Shown: positions 1 through 11,337, counted from the stretch's first letter. The stretch: DNA of 64,000 bases from Corythucha ciliata (GCA_038030265.1 CM075937.1:34638198-34702197); one strand, 5' to 3'. Translations and numbers: made by a program. The notes: a model not told the origin generated them from the letters alone.

Positions 1-371
1 AATCGTTTGAGTCGGTGGAAAAAGAGTGCAATAACTCCCTAATACGAATAATTTTGTAATTTGAAACCCTCTCCCAAGAAAAGTTCCTGGGCACGCCACT
101 GCCGTTTATCCCAAACTACATAAAAGACGCTGCACAACTTCGTCCTAGAAGCTTTTTCAACTTTTTTCCAGGGAATGAGCCGAGACAGATGAACGACAGA
201 AATTATTTCGTTCAGGGGAAAAATGTATTAATTAATAATCCACATAAGAGTACCTTCTTTTTATTATACCTATCAACCTACCGCAACCGTTTTCGTCCTT
301 TTTTGTTGTCCTTCACTTAGACCGCACTAGCTCCTTCTTGTTTTTTCCCCCGGTGCGGTTCGGAACCGCGT

Positions 372-441
372 TATAGATTATTATTATCATTATTATTATT
401 ATTATTATTATTATTAATATTATTATTATTATTGTTATTAT
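372..441. repeat. TTA trinucleotide microsatellite
   Basis: Near-continuous TTA/ATT units with a few interruptions. The flanks at 1-371 and 442-509 show no coding or repeat structure that I recognise. Confidence 0.9.
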
Positions 442-509
442 TCTTCTACACTGTTAACACCAAAAAATGGTATACATGCGTCAAATGAGCTTCACATATT
501 TCACAAGAG

Positions 510-1552
510 TTATGAAAGTAAACCATTATTGAGAAACTCGTCAAAAGAGTAGAACGCTCGTTTTACCAACATTTGTTTCACTTTTTTCTTAAAAGGCCCC
601 ATATTTAGCTCCCTCACGTCAGGCGGAAGGCAATTGAAAAACTTGGGTGCGAAAAAGTCAGTGATGTTTTGCGATCTTTTCAAACGGCAAAATGTCGAAA
701 TTAGGTTATTGCTATAACCTAGTGTCATAGTTATGAACCGTATTGCGCCTCTCATACCTATCCAAATTCTTTTTTACGTATTGCACAGCATTATATACAA
801 ACACAAGGTAGCGTCAATAGACCTAAGTCAACAACGGCCTGCAATCTGCCGAGAAGTCCAGGCCCAATAGAATTCTAATTGCTCTTCTTTGAAGCTTGAA
901 AATCATAGAGGCCGCCGTAGAATGGTCCCACAAGAGAACACCGTAAGTCATATGAGGATAAATACACCCAAAATAAAACGACAACAACACGTTTAACGAT
1001 ATACTATTCTTTAAATGTCTCAGTAAGTAAAAACCAGTATTCAGTTTGGATGGTAAATTCAAACCGTGAGCCTCCCACGACATCTTAGGGTCAAAGGTAA
1101 TCCCTAGTAGCTTGACCTTGTCCACGGTGTTGGCGAGCTCGACCTTTTTCATGGTTAATAACATTGTTGAACACTTGTCAGCATTAAGCATCAATCCGTT
1201 GGTAGATAACCAGCTGTTTAATCTGTTCTCCATAATCGCTTTCCTGGTAACAACTACCTGTAAATTACCCCCATTTAAAATCAGCGTCGTGTCGTCCACA
1301 AATAAAACCACCTTGTCATCATAGTACCTGATGAGGTCATTTATGAAGATCAAGAATAATATCGGACCCAGTATTGAACCTTGCGGCACTCCTAACACAA
1401 TTTTCTCAAGGCACGAATGAGCATCATTGTGACGGAAAGATTGATACCGGTTCGACAAATACGAGCCCAACAGCCGGATAGCTTCTTCCCCAAAATTATA
1501 CGCTCGTAATTTTTTTCACAAAATATCGTGATTAACAAAAAATCGTGATTAA
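510..1552 (-). pseudogene. Decayed non-LTR retrotransposon reverse transcriptase (3' part)
   Basis: On the minus strand the fragment shows RT motifs GVPQGSILGP and FVDDT (the usual FADDT is altered), then the thumb region. After a frame change it continues into a typical tail with NCLPPDVREL and a basic end. In-frame stops lie near 1520, where a 17-base stretch is duplicated, and near 815; the frame also shifts between about 823 and 755. Endonuclease and N-terminal parts are absent, as expected for 5'-truncated LINE copies. The arrangement is closest to CR1/Jockey-like elements of arthropods, but the clade is not certain. It lies just beyond the 3' side of the BTB fragment, on the same strand. 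Confidence 0.88.
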
Positions 1553-2334
1553 TTATTAAGATTGCCGGTCAACTGCCTAGATCTGGTGATATACTCAACA
1601 AAACACTTCACTTTTAGAGGAAAAAAGTTTAATTGGTTCTAGTGTGGGCTATATAAGACTCCAGCACGCAAACATAAGGCTTGTGTGACTTGTGAGCGAG
1701 GCAAGCCCTACGGTTTCGTCAGTGGCGTCTGCGCAACGAAACAAATTTTCAAGCAGTCACATCAAAGCCCATCCCGAGCTTTTTAGCCTCGAAAACCGAG
1801 CAGTCCCCTTTTCATATACCCAAAATGGGCGATAAATTATATTCCAAGTCTCTAACGACCGGTTTCAAAACCGTCAATGAACTCAGAAATATCAGGACGA
1901 GTCTTTTCACCATGCCATCAACCAAGCGTTGCCAACGACACCTCAGGAAGACACCAATCAAAAACGAATTTTGTCTGGGAAAAATAGAGTGCATAGTAGT
2001 GCGGGGATTAGAGCAAGAGCCGTTGAAACAGCATGAACCTAATATTTTTCAGATCGTAATCGTTGCTTTAGCGAATTCCAATTCCCTCCAAGAAAGCATC
2101 GAGCACCAATGCTTTGGTGACTTTCAATAAAAAATATTTCCCAAGCTTTCACGACCGCGTTTTTCGAGATTGTAAAAACCTCGACTCCCACTCAGGGACG
2201 GGAGTTACAAAAACCATGGCTCGTTTTCGAAATTACGAAGTTTTGATGCTTCATAACCCCCAAAACACCCCCTCCAGCAACCAACCAACGAATTTTATAT
2301 TCAATCTTCAAAGCAAATGAGGCCCAGGGCATAC
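1553..2334 (+). other. No recognised gene; 101-codon open frame
   Basis: An ATG frame runs from 1825 to 2130 on the plus strand, 170 bases after a TATA-like CTATATAAG near 1649. The product resembles nothing I know and the opposite strand is also partly open. It could be an unknown small gene, but it could equally be chance, and downstream exons of the minus-strand BTB gene may be hidden here. Confidence 0.2.
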
Positions 2335-3062
2335 CTGCGAAAGGGTCGAAGTAAACCCCACTAAGCTTGATGACATCTGATTCGGCTTGATTCTTCGCCG
2401 GTCGATCCTCCATAGCCTCAGTGTTATTGTTGCACGTGAAATTACAGTTGAAACGAATGTGATTTTTTGATGGATCTTGCACTTTGCCCTGGTTTAAGAT
2501 ATCGAACTGTATATTGATATCCTCCTCTTCATTATTTTTCTCCTGAGGAAACATAGCGTCAACACTGTTCGAAGACAGACACAGCCCAGTTACCTGAAAA
2601 TAGAAAGGACCAGATAGAGGCTGAGTTTGCTATTGGGCAGTGTCAACGAATCGTTAAATTCTTTTTACGTTTAAAATACGAGCAACTTCCAAAAGTGAGT
2701 ACAAATCACTCTCTGGAACTTTGACACAGCCGGAGTACATGAAGGCTACAATGTATTGAAGTTGTTTAAAGTTGACCTCTGACAGGACTAGGACAGGGTT
2801 TGGCTCGGGTGCAGACATCAACAAGGCCTGCGTAAAATAGCAAAGTGATTTGTCGCGTTATCTTTTAAAACGTCCGAGAGATTACCTTTAAATAAGGGCT
2901 GCATGCCGAGACAATGACACGATGAGCTCGAACGTATTCACCGCTTCTACTACAGAGTGTGCAATCCAAGAAGACGCCGGCATCTTTCAACTCTCCAAAC
3001 ATGTTGACGACGCTTCTCATATACGGGTCCCAAGCGATTGTAAACTCCATTGTTCCCGTCAT
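2335..3062 (-). CDS. BTB/POZ-domain protein, first three coding exons (3' end not found)
   Basis: Three exons join in frame on the minus strand: 3062-2886, 2827-2669 and 2593-2335, all with GT-AG borders, giving 198 residues. Residues 1-112 form a BTB/POZ domain: LDCTL, then RAHRVIVSACSPYLK at the end of exon 1, and VNFKQLQYIVAFMYSG in exon 2. BTB domains mediate dimerisation, and arthropod proteins of this class are often nuclear factors with C-terminal zinc fingers or Cullin-3 adaptors. Exon 3 codes an acidic, asparagine-rich linker and ends in phase 1, so at least one more exon must follow; I found none before the window edge. The start at 3062 (MTGTMEF) is chosen because it precedes the domain; the ATG at 3050 is an alternative. 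Confidence 0.8.
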
Positions 3063-3267
3063 ATTTAAACGCTTATTGATTTCAATTATTTTTAAGTTTA
3101 TGCTGCCCAAAAAGAATATTGAGGCTCTGTTTTTCAATTCCAACTTTAACAACAAAATAAGATAACCCGACGCATTTTCCACAGCGCAGAAAGAGAAATG
3201 CAAAGTGCGAACGAGGTCAGTGTCAAAGACGATTCAAAATAAGGTTTGTCGATTAGCGCTCAAGCTC

Positions 3268-3293
3268 TGACGTCACTGGCTAGTATGACATCA
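3268..3293. promoter_or_regulatory. Pair of CRE-like sites upstream of the BTB gene
   Basis: A perfect palindrome TGACGTCA at 3268-3275 is followed by TGACATCA at 3286-3293, about 200 bases upstream of the BTB start codon. CREB/ATF-type factors bind such octamers in animals. Regulation is inferred from position only. Confidence 0.35.
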
Positions 3294-3909
3294 CGCTCTG
3301 GCTCGCGGACGTACTCTTTCACAGAATACTTCTGCTCGTTTCATGAAATTTCCTCGTTTTACAATTTTCTATCAATTTATTAATTAATTACCTATATTCA
3401 ACTCGCATGTTGAGAACCGCTAAATTTGTAACTTGGAAAAAACCTCCCCCAAAAAGCCACAAGGTTATGTTTGGCAGTAGACTCATGCGGGAATAAAAAA
3501 TGAAAAGCCTTGTGCGTTGTTTTTTAACTGTTTTGTCAAAAGAGAAAAATATTGGCGATTGTAGCTATCACTAGCGGCGCTAGTGTCGGGTGATAATGAA
3601 ACCGGTACTCCCCACATATGTTACATGATAACAAGTTTTGTGTCAGTTGGCCTAAAGTGACGAGAACGGACGAAGTTGGTTTCTGATACATTTATACTCA
3701 AACGTCAAGCAAGATCCCAAGCCTTCAGCGGTCGACTTTCTCCCAACAATGGGCTAATTGATAACTGACACAGTTGAACCCTCAATTTTAGGGAAACAAT
3801 GAAATGAAAATGTTGTGTCTCATAAAATCAGTCATCAGTTCGATAATCAAAACAAAACGAAACGAACTATTGGCGATTATAGCTAAGGGATACGATATCT
3901 GGCCCCAAG
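3294..3909. other. Unannotated spacer
   Basis: AT-rich non-coding sequence. I see no gene; short phrases such as TTGGCGATT(A/G)TAGCTA recur near 3552 and 3870. Confidence 0.6.
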
Positions 3910-4215
3910 CAGCATGATAATATTTTCTGAACATTCAGAAAATATTCGAACATTCAGACAATATTCAGAATCTCAAAAAAAATTTAAGAATATTAATTTT
4001 TCATTCATCGTTAATATTCGTATCATAATATTGTTTAATATGAAAATAATATTTTTGAACGAATATTTTCAAACGAACCTGATTAAAATATTTTTAAAAT
4101 ACTCTTTTTTGGTGTAGGCGGAAATATTTTTGATATAACATCGTAGAATATTATGTAAATATACTTTTATGAGTATTACCTAAATATTTTTCAATATTAT
4201 TTAATGGATATTTTT
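3910..4215. repeat. AT-rich degenerate array based on GAATATTTTT
   Basis: The word AATATTTT and variants recur every 15-30 bases with diverged spacers. The same array type reappears at 4935-5229 after about 700 bases of unrelated sequence, suggesting one array split by an insertion. Confidence 0.75.
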
Positions 4216-4934
4216 GCTAATTCCACCAAATAATGAACCATTCATTGGAGAGCTTGAACTTTTCGGAACGATAAAATACAACTCCTGCGTTTGCAGATTA
4301 TGGCTGATTATAGTTATTTATGCTCAGTTATAGTTAGTTATTTAGTTATAGTTATTTTCCACGAGCACCATACTTCTTTCCTTACGGGCCCCGTCTTTCT
4401 GGACATGGTACTAAAAAACCTAATTTGTGAGAAATATTATTTATATTGGTACCAAGCAAATCATTTTTGTTTAATGAGCACTGTGAATTCTCGATAAAGA
4501 AGGGACTTTATCAGAGAAGTATGAATCGTTCATTAATGAACGACAAGAATTACGTATCATATTTGACCACCCGGTACAAACAAATACGCGGTAAGAAAGC
4601 TTGCAGAGGTTGAGAGAACAATTGAGGTGAACCGCTACAATTTTTATTACTTATTCACCCCACCCCTCCTCAATAATGTTATTCCAAAAATAACCTTCAA
4701 ATTTGGCCCCCTTATGAATTAATTCCAAATAAGCAGCGGATCTAATGGGAGGGGGTGGACAGCAGAATCCCCCCTATATTTTATATGGAGGAATATTTTA
4801 GCTGGGCAAATTGCTCTTAACATAATGGAGGAGTGCTGAAGGGAGGGAGAGGGTTGAGAGAGGTCCCTCGTCACAGTCCCAGATCCGTCTTAGCCACGCC
4901 GGCTCAGAGTGACTGGCCTCCTTTTATGGATTAA
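4216..4934. other. Spacer between two halves of the AATATTTT array
   Basis: No coding sequence recognised. The segment is less AT-rich than the arrays on either side (for example the C-rich part at 4640-4760), so it may be an inserted element, but I found no terminal repeats. Confidence 0.4.
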
Positions 4935-5229
4935 AAAAAAATGAATATTTTGACGAAAACCTTCATTAAAAATATACAACTAATATTCCAAAAAAATATT
5001 TGGCGAATACTTCGAAAAAATATTATTCAAATATTTGAGAAGAATATTTTGGGAATACTTCGAGAAAATATTTTTGAAACTTACTTAGGGAATATTTTGT
5101 AAATACTTGAAGGAAATATTTTTGAATATTATTTCAAGAATATTTTGCGAATGATTTACTCTGAATATTTTATAATCACCCAAAAAGCGGACATTCGAAA
5201 TATTGTTTGAATATTCGAAAAAAATATTT
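4935..5229. repeat. AT-rich degenerate AATATTTT array, second block
   Basis: Same word and spacing as 3910-4215. It runs directly into the retroelement tail that begins near 5230. Confidence 0.75.
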
Positions 5230-6676
5230 AAAAAAAAATTTCGCTCCGGCAGCTGGCGGTCGGAAAGAGTGCATTTCATTTTGTATACGGATACCCTAAG
5301 CCGTCCCAGAAGTAGTAATGTTGAGACCATGATTTGTTTCGTTTATGTTTGACCCTCCCTCGTACTGTTTGCTGCCGGGTTTGTTTAAGCTGAACTTAAT
5401 GGGAATCAAAGGCTATTTCAAAATGGAATCATCATACCGAATATAATGCTTCTGGAATCAACTGGTGATTTGTTGTGATTTTTTTACCATTTCAACCCCT
5501 ATTTTCCCCCCTCCACCTTGACCGATTTGGCCCAAAAGCAATACCGACCGGGGCCTTATGACTACTGATTTTTGTGCCAAAGCGCGTTCCGCTAAATTAA
5601 TTTCTACGAGAGTTATCGTGCTAACAAGACCACACACTTACTTCCACCCCGGGGACATCGCCCCCTCCCCCTCGACTTTTTCGAAAAATTAAAATTGGAA
5701 TCAAAGGCTACTTTAACATGGAGTATACGTACTGAATATGATGCTTCTAGAATCAACTGGTGACTTGTAGTGATTTTTTGATCATTTCAAGCCGTATTTC
5801 CCCCCCCCCCCACCTCCTTCACCGATTTGGCCCAAATGCAATACCGACCGGTGTCTTATGACTACTGATTTTTTTAGATAAAGCGTGTTCCGCTAAATTA
5901 ATTTCTACGAGAGTTATCGTGCTAACAAGACCACACACTTTCTTCCACCCTGGGGGCACCACCCCCTCCCCCTCGACTTTTTCAAAAAATTAAAATGGGA
6001 ATCAAAGGCTAGTCTAACATGGAGTATACGTACCGAATATGATGCTTCTAGAATCAACTAGTGATTTTTAGTGATTTTTTTACCATTTCAACCCCTATTC
6101 CCCCCCCCCCTCCACCTTGACCGATTTGGCCCAAATGCAATACCGACCGGGATCTTATGACTACTGATTTTTTAGATAAAGCGGGTTCTGCTAAATTAAT
6201 TTCTACGAGAGTTATCGTGCTAACAAGACCACACACTTACTTCCACCCCGGGGGTACCCCCCCCTCCCCCTTGACTTTTTCAAAAAATGAAAATGGGAAT
6301 CAAAGGCTAGTCTAACATGGAGTATACGTACCGAACATGATGCTTCTAGAATCAACTGGTGATTTTTAGTGATTTTTTGACGACTTCAAGCCCGATTTTC
6401 CCCCCCTCCACCTTGACCGAATTCGCCCAAATGCAATACCGACCGGTGTCTTATGACTACTGATTTTTGTGCCAAAGCGCGTTCCGCTAAACTAATTTCT
6501 TCGAGAGTTATCGTGCTAACAAGAAAACGGCCATAATATATATATATATGAATTCCGGAGACCACTGAATTCGTGTTCTAGAGGTTCTGAAACGTGAAAA
6601 AAACATGACATGACCCATGTTTGCCACCATCACGACGAGACCAATAGTGCATTTTTCAGAATGAAATGCACTAAAA
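5230..6676 (+). mobile_element. 5'-truncated retroelement tail with four tandem ~300-bp units
   Basis: The left end holds the last codons of the element ORF (FAPAAGGRK, then CISF). Four direct repeats follow, starting at about 5400, 5697, 5998 and 6295, each opening with GGAATCAAAGG and holding C-rich runs. The element ends with a TA-rich run near 6537 and a terminal hairpin with arms GTGCATTT and AAATGCAC at 6643-6670. A relative in opposite orientation with only two units lies at 14756-16236. This copy is truncated from its 5' side, as target-primed reverse transcription commonly produces. A Helitron-related element with core repeats is the alternative. Confidence 0.7.
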
Positions 6677-7118
6677 TATGTTTTAAATGAACTTTGCTAC
6701 TTGGGCAGTAACGACGGGAAGAGCAACCGAAGACACAGCAGTTTTCTCTGGATTCACCCTTGAGGAGACATCCCACGAGCACCTTGTCATTTCTTTATTG
6801 GTACTCGCCAGCTCTCCGTTTCGTTTTAGTGCTCAGAGAACGGCACGGGTTCAGCAAAATGGTCGAAAACGTTTTTGAATCGGTGTTTTCGAGTTTTCTT
6901 GCACCAACAAATAGCCGACAGTGAAAATTTCTGTACGGGTGTACTGCGCACCCGTACAATATCGAGGCCTTCTCGTCACCGTCGGATTATTTAGCCGTAG
7001 TTCACAGTAAAAAAGTGTCACTGACCAACATTTTTGATACATGAACTTCCTTATTGTATAAAACCTTTGTTGTATAGTTTGTTGTCAAACGACAACAACA
7101 AATCACATATGGAGTACC
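6677..7118. other. Unannotated, possibly upstream part of a BEL/Pao remnant
   Basis: No clear frame. The following 300 bases are BEL/Pao gag, so this may be the decayed 5' part of the same element, but I cannot show an LTR. Confidence 0.3.
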
Positions 7119-7413
7119 GGACTCAATGTTTCTCTGAAACGCCGCGCAGATCCACAGAATTATCAGAAGGCGGTGACTGCGCTTTGTGACAGATTTGGGC
7201 GCCAAGACTTATTGATTGAACTATGTATGCGTGAGCTAGCGGGTTTGGTGCTCCAAAATAGAAAAATGGGACGAGACTGACTATCGACATTTTACGATAA
7301 ACTTGTGGCGCAACTGAAAGCTCTGGAGTCACTGCAATTTGAGACGTTGAGCTGTGCGGCCCTCTTGAATCCTGTTTGGACGAGGATAAGGAACCCAGGG
7401 AATTATAGGTGAT
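7119..7413 (+). pseudogene. BEL/Pao retrotransposon gag fragment (DUF1759-like)
   Basis: The plus strand codes a stretch with DPQNYQKAVTALCDRFGR, then STFYDKLVAQLKALESL, the alternating pattern of the DUF1759 gag region of BEL/Pao elements (a helix with LxxRFG, then LYDxLxxHLRALExL). One in-frame stop interrupts it near 7271 and it ends in a stop near 7410. No protease, RT or LTR can be seen nearby, so it is an orphan fragment. Confidence 0.6.
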
Positions 7414-7545
7414 CAAATTGATCAGCTGTTAGGACCAACTAGATCCCAAATGGAGTTTATGTGCGAAAGAACGACGAGTTTTTTCGAGCAATCCTAGGAC
7501 AATAAGCTGATATGGCCCGGACGGCGTACGGCGGATATGGACATA
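7392..7545. repeat. Dispersed repeat shared with 33318-33450 (inverted)
   Basis: About 130 bases including TTAGGACCAACTAGATCCCA recur in reverse complement at 33318-33450. It follows directly on the gag fragment and may be a further piece of the same BEL/Pao element. Confidence 0.75.
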
Positions 7546-7599
7546 TTCCAGAAATAGAATCTAGACATGTCAAAACGTACACATGAATAATAAACCAAA

Positions 7600-8780
7600 A
7601 ACGTACTTACGCCCTTATTTAAATAACAATTCCACCCTAAAACTGGCGGAACCTCTCCAAAACTGTCAATTTCGCACCATAATTTACGTGAACCACGGAA
7701 AACCGATGATTTTACGCGATTTAACGGACGATTTTGAATACAAAACTGACAATTTTATCACGATACTGAAGATTTCACCACAATACCGACGATTTGACCA
7801 CAATACTGACGCTTTGTTCCCAAACGACGAGAAGACATTTATTACACCAAAACAGACGATTTCGCGCCAAGGCTGGACGTCGTGTTACCCCAAAAGATGC
7901 CACAATAAAACTGCCCCAAGCCTTGTACGGTTTCACTTCATAATTGAACAGTTCACCCCGAAAATGTTAAATTTTTACCATGAAAAGAACTTTGTTTCAA
8001 CCGAAAAGGGAAGATTTTACTGACGATTTTACTTCCAGCCTGAAATAAGGGTAATTTCCAATATTTCACAACAAAAACTGACAATTTTTTCCCGAAAAAT
8101 GGCGGTTTTAACCTAAAAATGTACGAATTTGCCCTAGAAACTCAAATTATGTAACTAAACTGAAGATTTTACCTTACAACTTGGTTGGTTGTTCCACCCC
8201 TAAAGTAATTATCCAACGGGGCTTAACGTCCAACTACCGCGTAAGGTGTCGTGGAGGAGGGCGAGAGAACACATTTTACTTTATAACACGTGAGTTATCA
8301 TTTTTTCTCAATAATACAGCCTGTAGTGGGAATCTAACCCACTCAGCAGACGATTCCTGGACATGAGTACATAGACGACGCCCTTAGCGACCTCGGTCAC
8401 TCTGCTGGGCCCCTAATGTGATTATTTTACCCCAAAAACTGGATATTTCACGGTAAAAAAGACAATTTCACACCAAAAATGACGTTTTCTCCAAAAACAA
8501 ACGATTTTACGCGAAAACTGGCGACTCTGTCTTGAAAACTCTGACAAAATTTTCAGTTTTGAGGTTAATCCACTATTTTTTTTTTCTTTCGTTAAATCCG
8601 CAGTTTAAACTTCAGTTTTCTGGTAATTGTCCCAGGGTGGAAACTTGAATTTTGGCTTTAAAAACTTCTATTTTGTGGTAAAACCACCAGTTTCGGGGTA
8701 AAATTTCATTTTGAGGAAAAACTGACAAAAGTTTTAGGGTAAAATCACCGTTATTGTAGTGAAATCATCAGTTTTGATAT
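7600..8780. repeat. Degenerate ~21-bp array (GACGATTTTACCCCAAAACT)
   Basis: From 7600 to about 8540 the word pair GA(C)GATTTTAC and CCAAAACTG repeats roughly every 20-22 bases on the plus strand. From about 8545 to 8780 the same words appear in reverse complement (CAGTTTTG, GGTAAAAT), so the block is an imperfect inverted pair. A SINE is inserted at 8195-8412. The 146-codon open frame at 7583-8023 is a by-product of this array and not a gene. Confidence 0.8.
8195..8412 (-). mobile_element. tRNA-derived SINE
   Basis: The minus strand has a degenerate class II tRNA head: an A-box-like stretch (ACCGAGGTCGCTAAGGGCG) and a B-box-like stretch (GGTTAGATTCC) about 50 bases apart. A unique body follows and then a tail with GACGTTAAGCCCCGTTGG, an ending common in insect and arachnid SINEs. 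It sits inside the 21-bp array and is clearly foreign to it. The parental tRNA looks like Ser or Leu. Confidence 0.6.
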
Positions 8781-9409
8781 AATACTAGTCCGGGAGCCCA
8801 CAGTATGAAAAATTCGGCTCATTTAATCGTGTCGTCTGACACCTGCATAGGACGTTTATAATGGTCTAGGAGATGGCACTTCTGAGATCACCAGAAATTT
8901 TCCTAGGGGCAGGGGGGTCACAGCAGAGCTAGCTGTTCACAAGCACACCTTTGGGTGCTTTAAAAACGACTGGGGAGAGTAAAAAGTCATTCCTCACAAC
9001 CAATACGTTTCGAAACCAACAGCGTGGTCCAATTATATTGTAGATAACGCCATCAGCGAGCTTTAGAAAATGTGAAATTTCGAGGGATCACTATTAGCAA
9101 GGGCTTTATTCGAAATTGGATATCGGTGGTGGTTTTCTAGTTTATTGCTGGCGAGGAACCAATTTTTACACTTGCCAGCCGTTATCAAGCAGCCCAAATA
9201 AGGTGCGTTTGCCAACAGCTAGATCTGCTGTGAGCCCCTGTCCCACGGAAAATTTCTGGCGATCTCCAAAGTGTCATCTCCTAGACCATAAAAAACGTCC
9301 TGCGCAGGTGCCAGACACGATCAAATGACCCGGATTTTTCAGTCGGTGGGCTCCCGGACTAGTATTATATCAAAACTGATGATTTCACTACAATAACGGT
9401 GATTTTACC
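8738..9409. mobile_element. Foldback element with >100-bp inverted arms
   Basis: The left arm, from GGTAAAATCACCG at 8738, and the right arm, ending CGGTGATTTTACC at 9409, are reverse complements over more than 100 bases including ACTAGTCCGGGAGCCCAC. The outer arm sequence is the same 21-bp array word as upstream, so the arms were either built from the array or gave rise to it. No coding sequence lies inside. Confidence 0.75.
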
Positions 9410-9505
9410 GGATTTAATCAAAAAATGGTAACGGAACATTTTTTTTATATAATATAATGGAAATAATGGTAATTAGAAATTATTCTTGGCTTTTTTTTCC
9501 GTGTG

Positions 9506-9530
9506 AAAAAAAAAAAAAAAAAAAAAAAAA
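9506..9530. repeat. Poly(A) run
   Basis: Twenty-five A residues. No retroelement body could be assigned to it. Confidence 0.9.
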
Positions 9531-9756
9531 CGTTCATGACTCGTCCGAAATAGTATATTACGATCCAAGGGCGGTATAATGAGGAATACCGCCCGAGTGC
9601 TGTACGCTATTTTTTGTACAGACGAAGTCCTTAATTATTACAATAATCATCATAAAAACCAGTCTTTAAAACCCTGTTCAGAAGGTTAGAAACTAAGCAA
9701 AGAAAAATTAATTCCTTCGAAAAATGAAGCATTTTGATAGGTTGCATGGGCTCCAC

Positions 9757-10037
9757 CAAGGTGACTAAACTTTACTATAGGTGACGCAGATGTCCCCCTG
9801 CCAATCAGGCGAGAGGAGTAGGGACTGACGTCACCAGCACTCCTTTACTCCCGATTGCTCACCCTAGAGCAGCAGAACAAGTTAATTTTGAAATTGAAGT
9901 TTATGAATTCTCAAAAATCACCACCCCAATAATGTACTGGGTCCAGCGCAAAGGCGGTTGGGACTGCTCGTGACGTAGGTGAAGGACAGTAATGGCCGAA
10001 GATCTATGCGGCACATATAGAAAGTTTAGTCACCTTG
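9757..10037. mobile_element. hAT-type MITE copy 1 (TIR CAAGGTGACTAAA), nested
   Basis: A 281-bp element with inverted ends CAAGGTGACTAAACTTTAC. It is flanked by GGCTCCAC (9749-9756) and GGCTCTAC (10038-10045), an 8-bp target duplication with one change. It lies inside a repeat (about 9640-10090) whose uninterrupted relative is at 13710-13845, where a single GACTCCAC stands at the insertion point. A second copy in opposite orientation is at 22010-22287. Confidence 0.9.
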
Positions 10038-10090
10038 GGCTCTACAGACGCATATCACATGTTTTGCTTAATAAACTGAAGTGAACACTC

Positions 10091-10737
10091 ACTTTAGCCA
10101 GCGAATGGCGAATGGATGACGTCGCTGATACAGAGAGAACTTTAATCGCCTCTCAGCGTAATTTCTTCTTGAAATAGCGCTGGTTCACGTTAAACTTGAG
10201 AAATAAATCTCGTTATTCGCGGTTGAAATTGAGAAAACACGCCAATTTGCGGTTTCGCGATGCAAAGTCCGGGGCGGAATTAACAAAATGCGCTAAAACT
10301 GTCGCGCTTCCACTCTTCTGGAAAACTGTCGTTTGTAGCCTTCTATTTCGGATTTTATGTCGATAACCTGAACCCCCTCCCCCGGAAAGTGATACTTTTG
10401 GAGCTAAACTTTGAATTTTAGACCTGAGACGGTAAACAGAGCTGGCATTTCCTCTCCCACCATAAGTCTGGATGGCACAGCAAGATAAATACGATTTGAG
10501 CTAGCCAAAAACAAACGAAAATTACGCGTCGAACCTGCGAAAATGGGAATTTAGTGTAAAAAATTGGTTTCCAAGCTAAGCCGACCCTTGAAATGGGTTT
10601 GTCAGCAACAAACATCGGCGAATTTTTGATTTTTGGTGAACGCGATAAGCGAAAATGTGTTGTTTTTTTTAGTGAGAAAAATCCGCAAAATTGGTTTTAT
10701 GGAGATTTCGGGCCATATCAGGGATTTTTTGGGGGGT
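10091..10737. other. Unannotated spacer
   Basis: No gene recognised. Phrases such as CGCCAATTTGCGGTTTCGCG near 10240 suggest remains of another degenerate array. Confidence 0.4.
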
Positions 10738-10850
10738 GGGCAGCTGCCCCATGAAATCTGCGCTTTTGATTCTAGGGGAGGGCAGCTGCCCCATGAAATA
10801 TGCGCTTTTGATTCTAGGGGAGCCGGGCAACTGCCTACCCCTGCCCCCCG
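10738..10850. repeat. 42-bp tandem repeat, two full copies and part of a third
   Basis: Units start at 10738, 10780 and about 10822. The first two differ by one base and begin GGGCAGCTGCCCCATGAAAT. The end of the third reads CCGCTGGCTACGCCA, a phrase common at the ends of arthropod DNA transposons. Confidence 0.9.
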
Positions 10851-11123
10851 CTGGCTACGCCAATGTTGCTGAATTAATACTACCTACATTTCTCGCTTAT
10901 TTCCGATCTTTCAAAGGCCGCTTTTACACGAGTAAGTTTTTTGATTTACGTATCCATTTTTTAAAAAATTGACCGAAAATGACCGTAGTTTCCACTCGGC
11001 AACGTTGCCCCCAGTGAACTGATGGCCGCTCCCAAACATTATTTCAGGGCGTTCTTGCACGAGTTGCAGGTGCAGATGTGGTGTATGTATGGGTATGTTA
11101 CGGCTAATGTTTCAAATGCGTTT

Positions 11124-11337
11124 AATGACATTATCAACCGGTTAATAACGTCAGTAACCGTCCAAGGGACTTATTCTGAACAGTCGGGAAAAAATGCCGC
11201 AAGCGGGATCCAATTCAAGGACTTCGAATAAGAAATAACATTTTCCCGCCATAGCAACCACACTTGCGGCATTTTTTCCGACGTTTCTGAATAGGGTCTC
11301 AAGTCGGCTATTCTCGACATTAACCGGTTATTGACGT
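11124..11337. mobile_element. Imperfect palindromic MITE
   Basis: Arms TTATTCTGAACAGTCGGG with AAAAAATGCCGCAAG at 11170-11204 are matched in reverse at 11262-11296, and outer arms with AACCGGTTAATAACGTC are matched near 11321-11337. No coding capacity and no clear target duplication. Confidence 0.65.

Noticed and set aside
7583..8023. 146-codon open frame on the plus strand
   Set aside because: It lies wholly in the 21-bp array; lack of stops follows from the repeated word.
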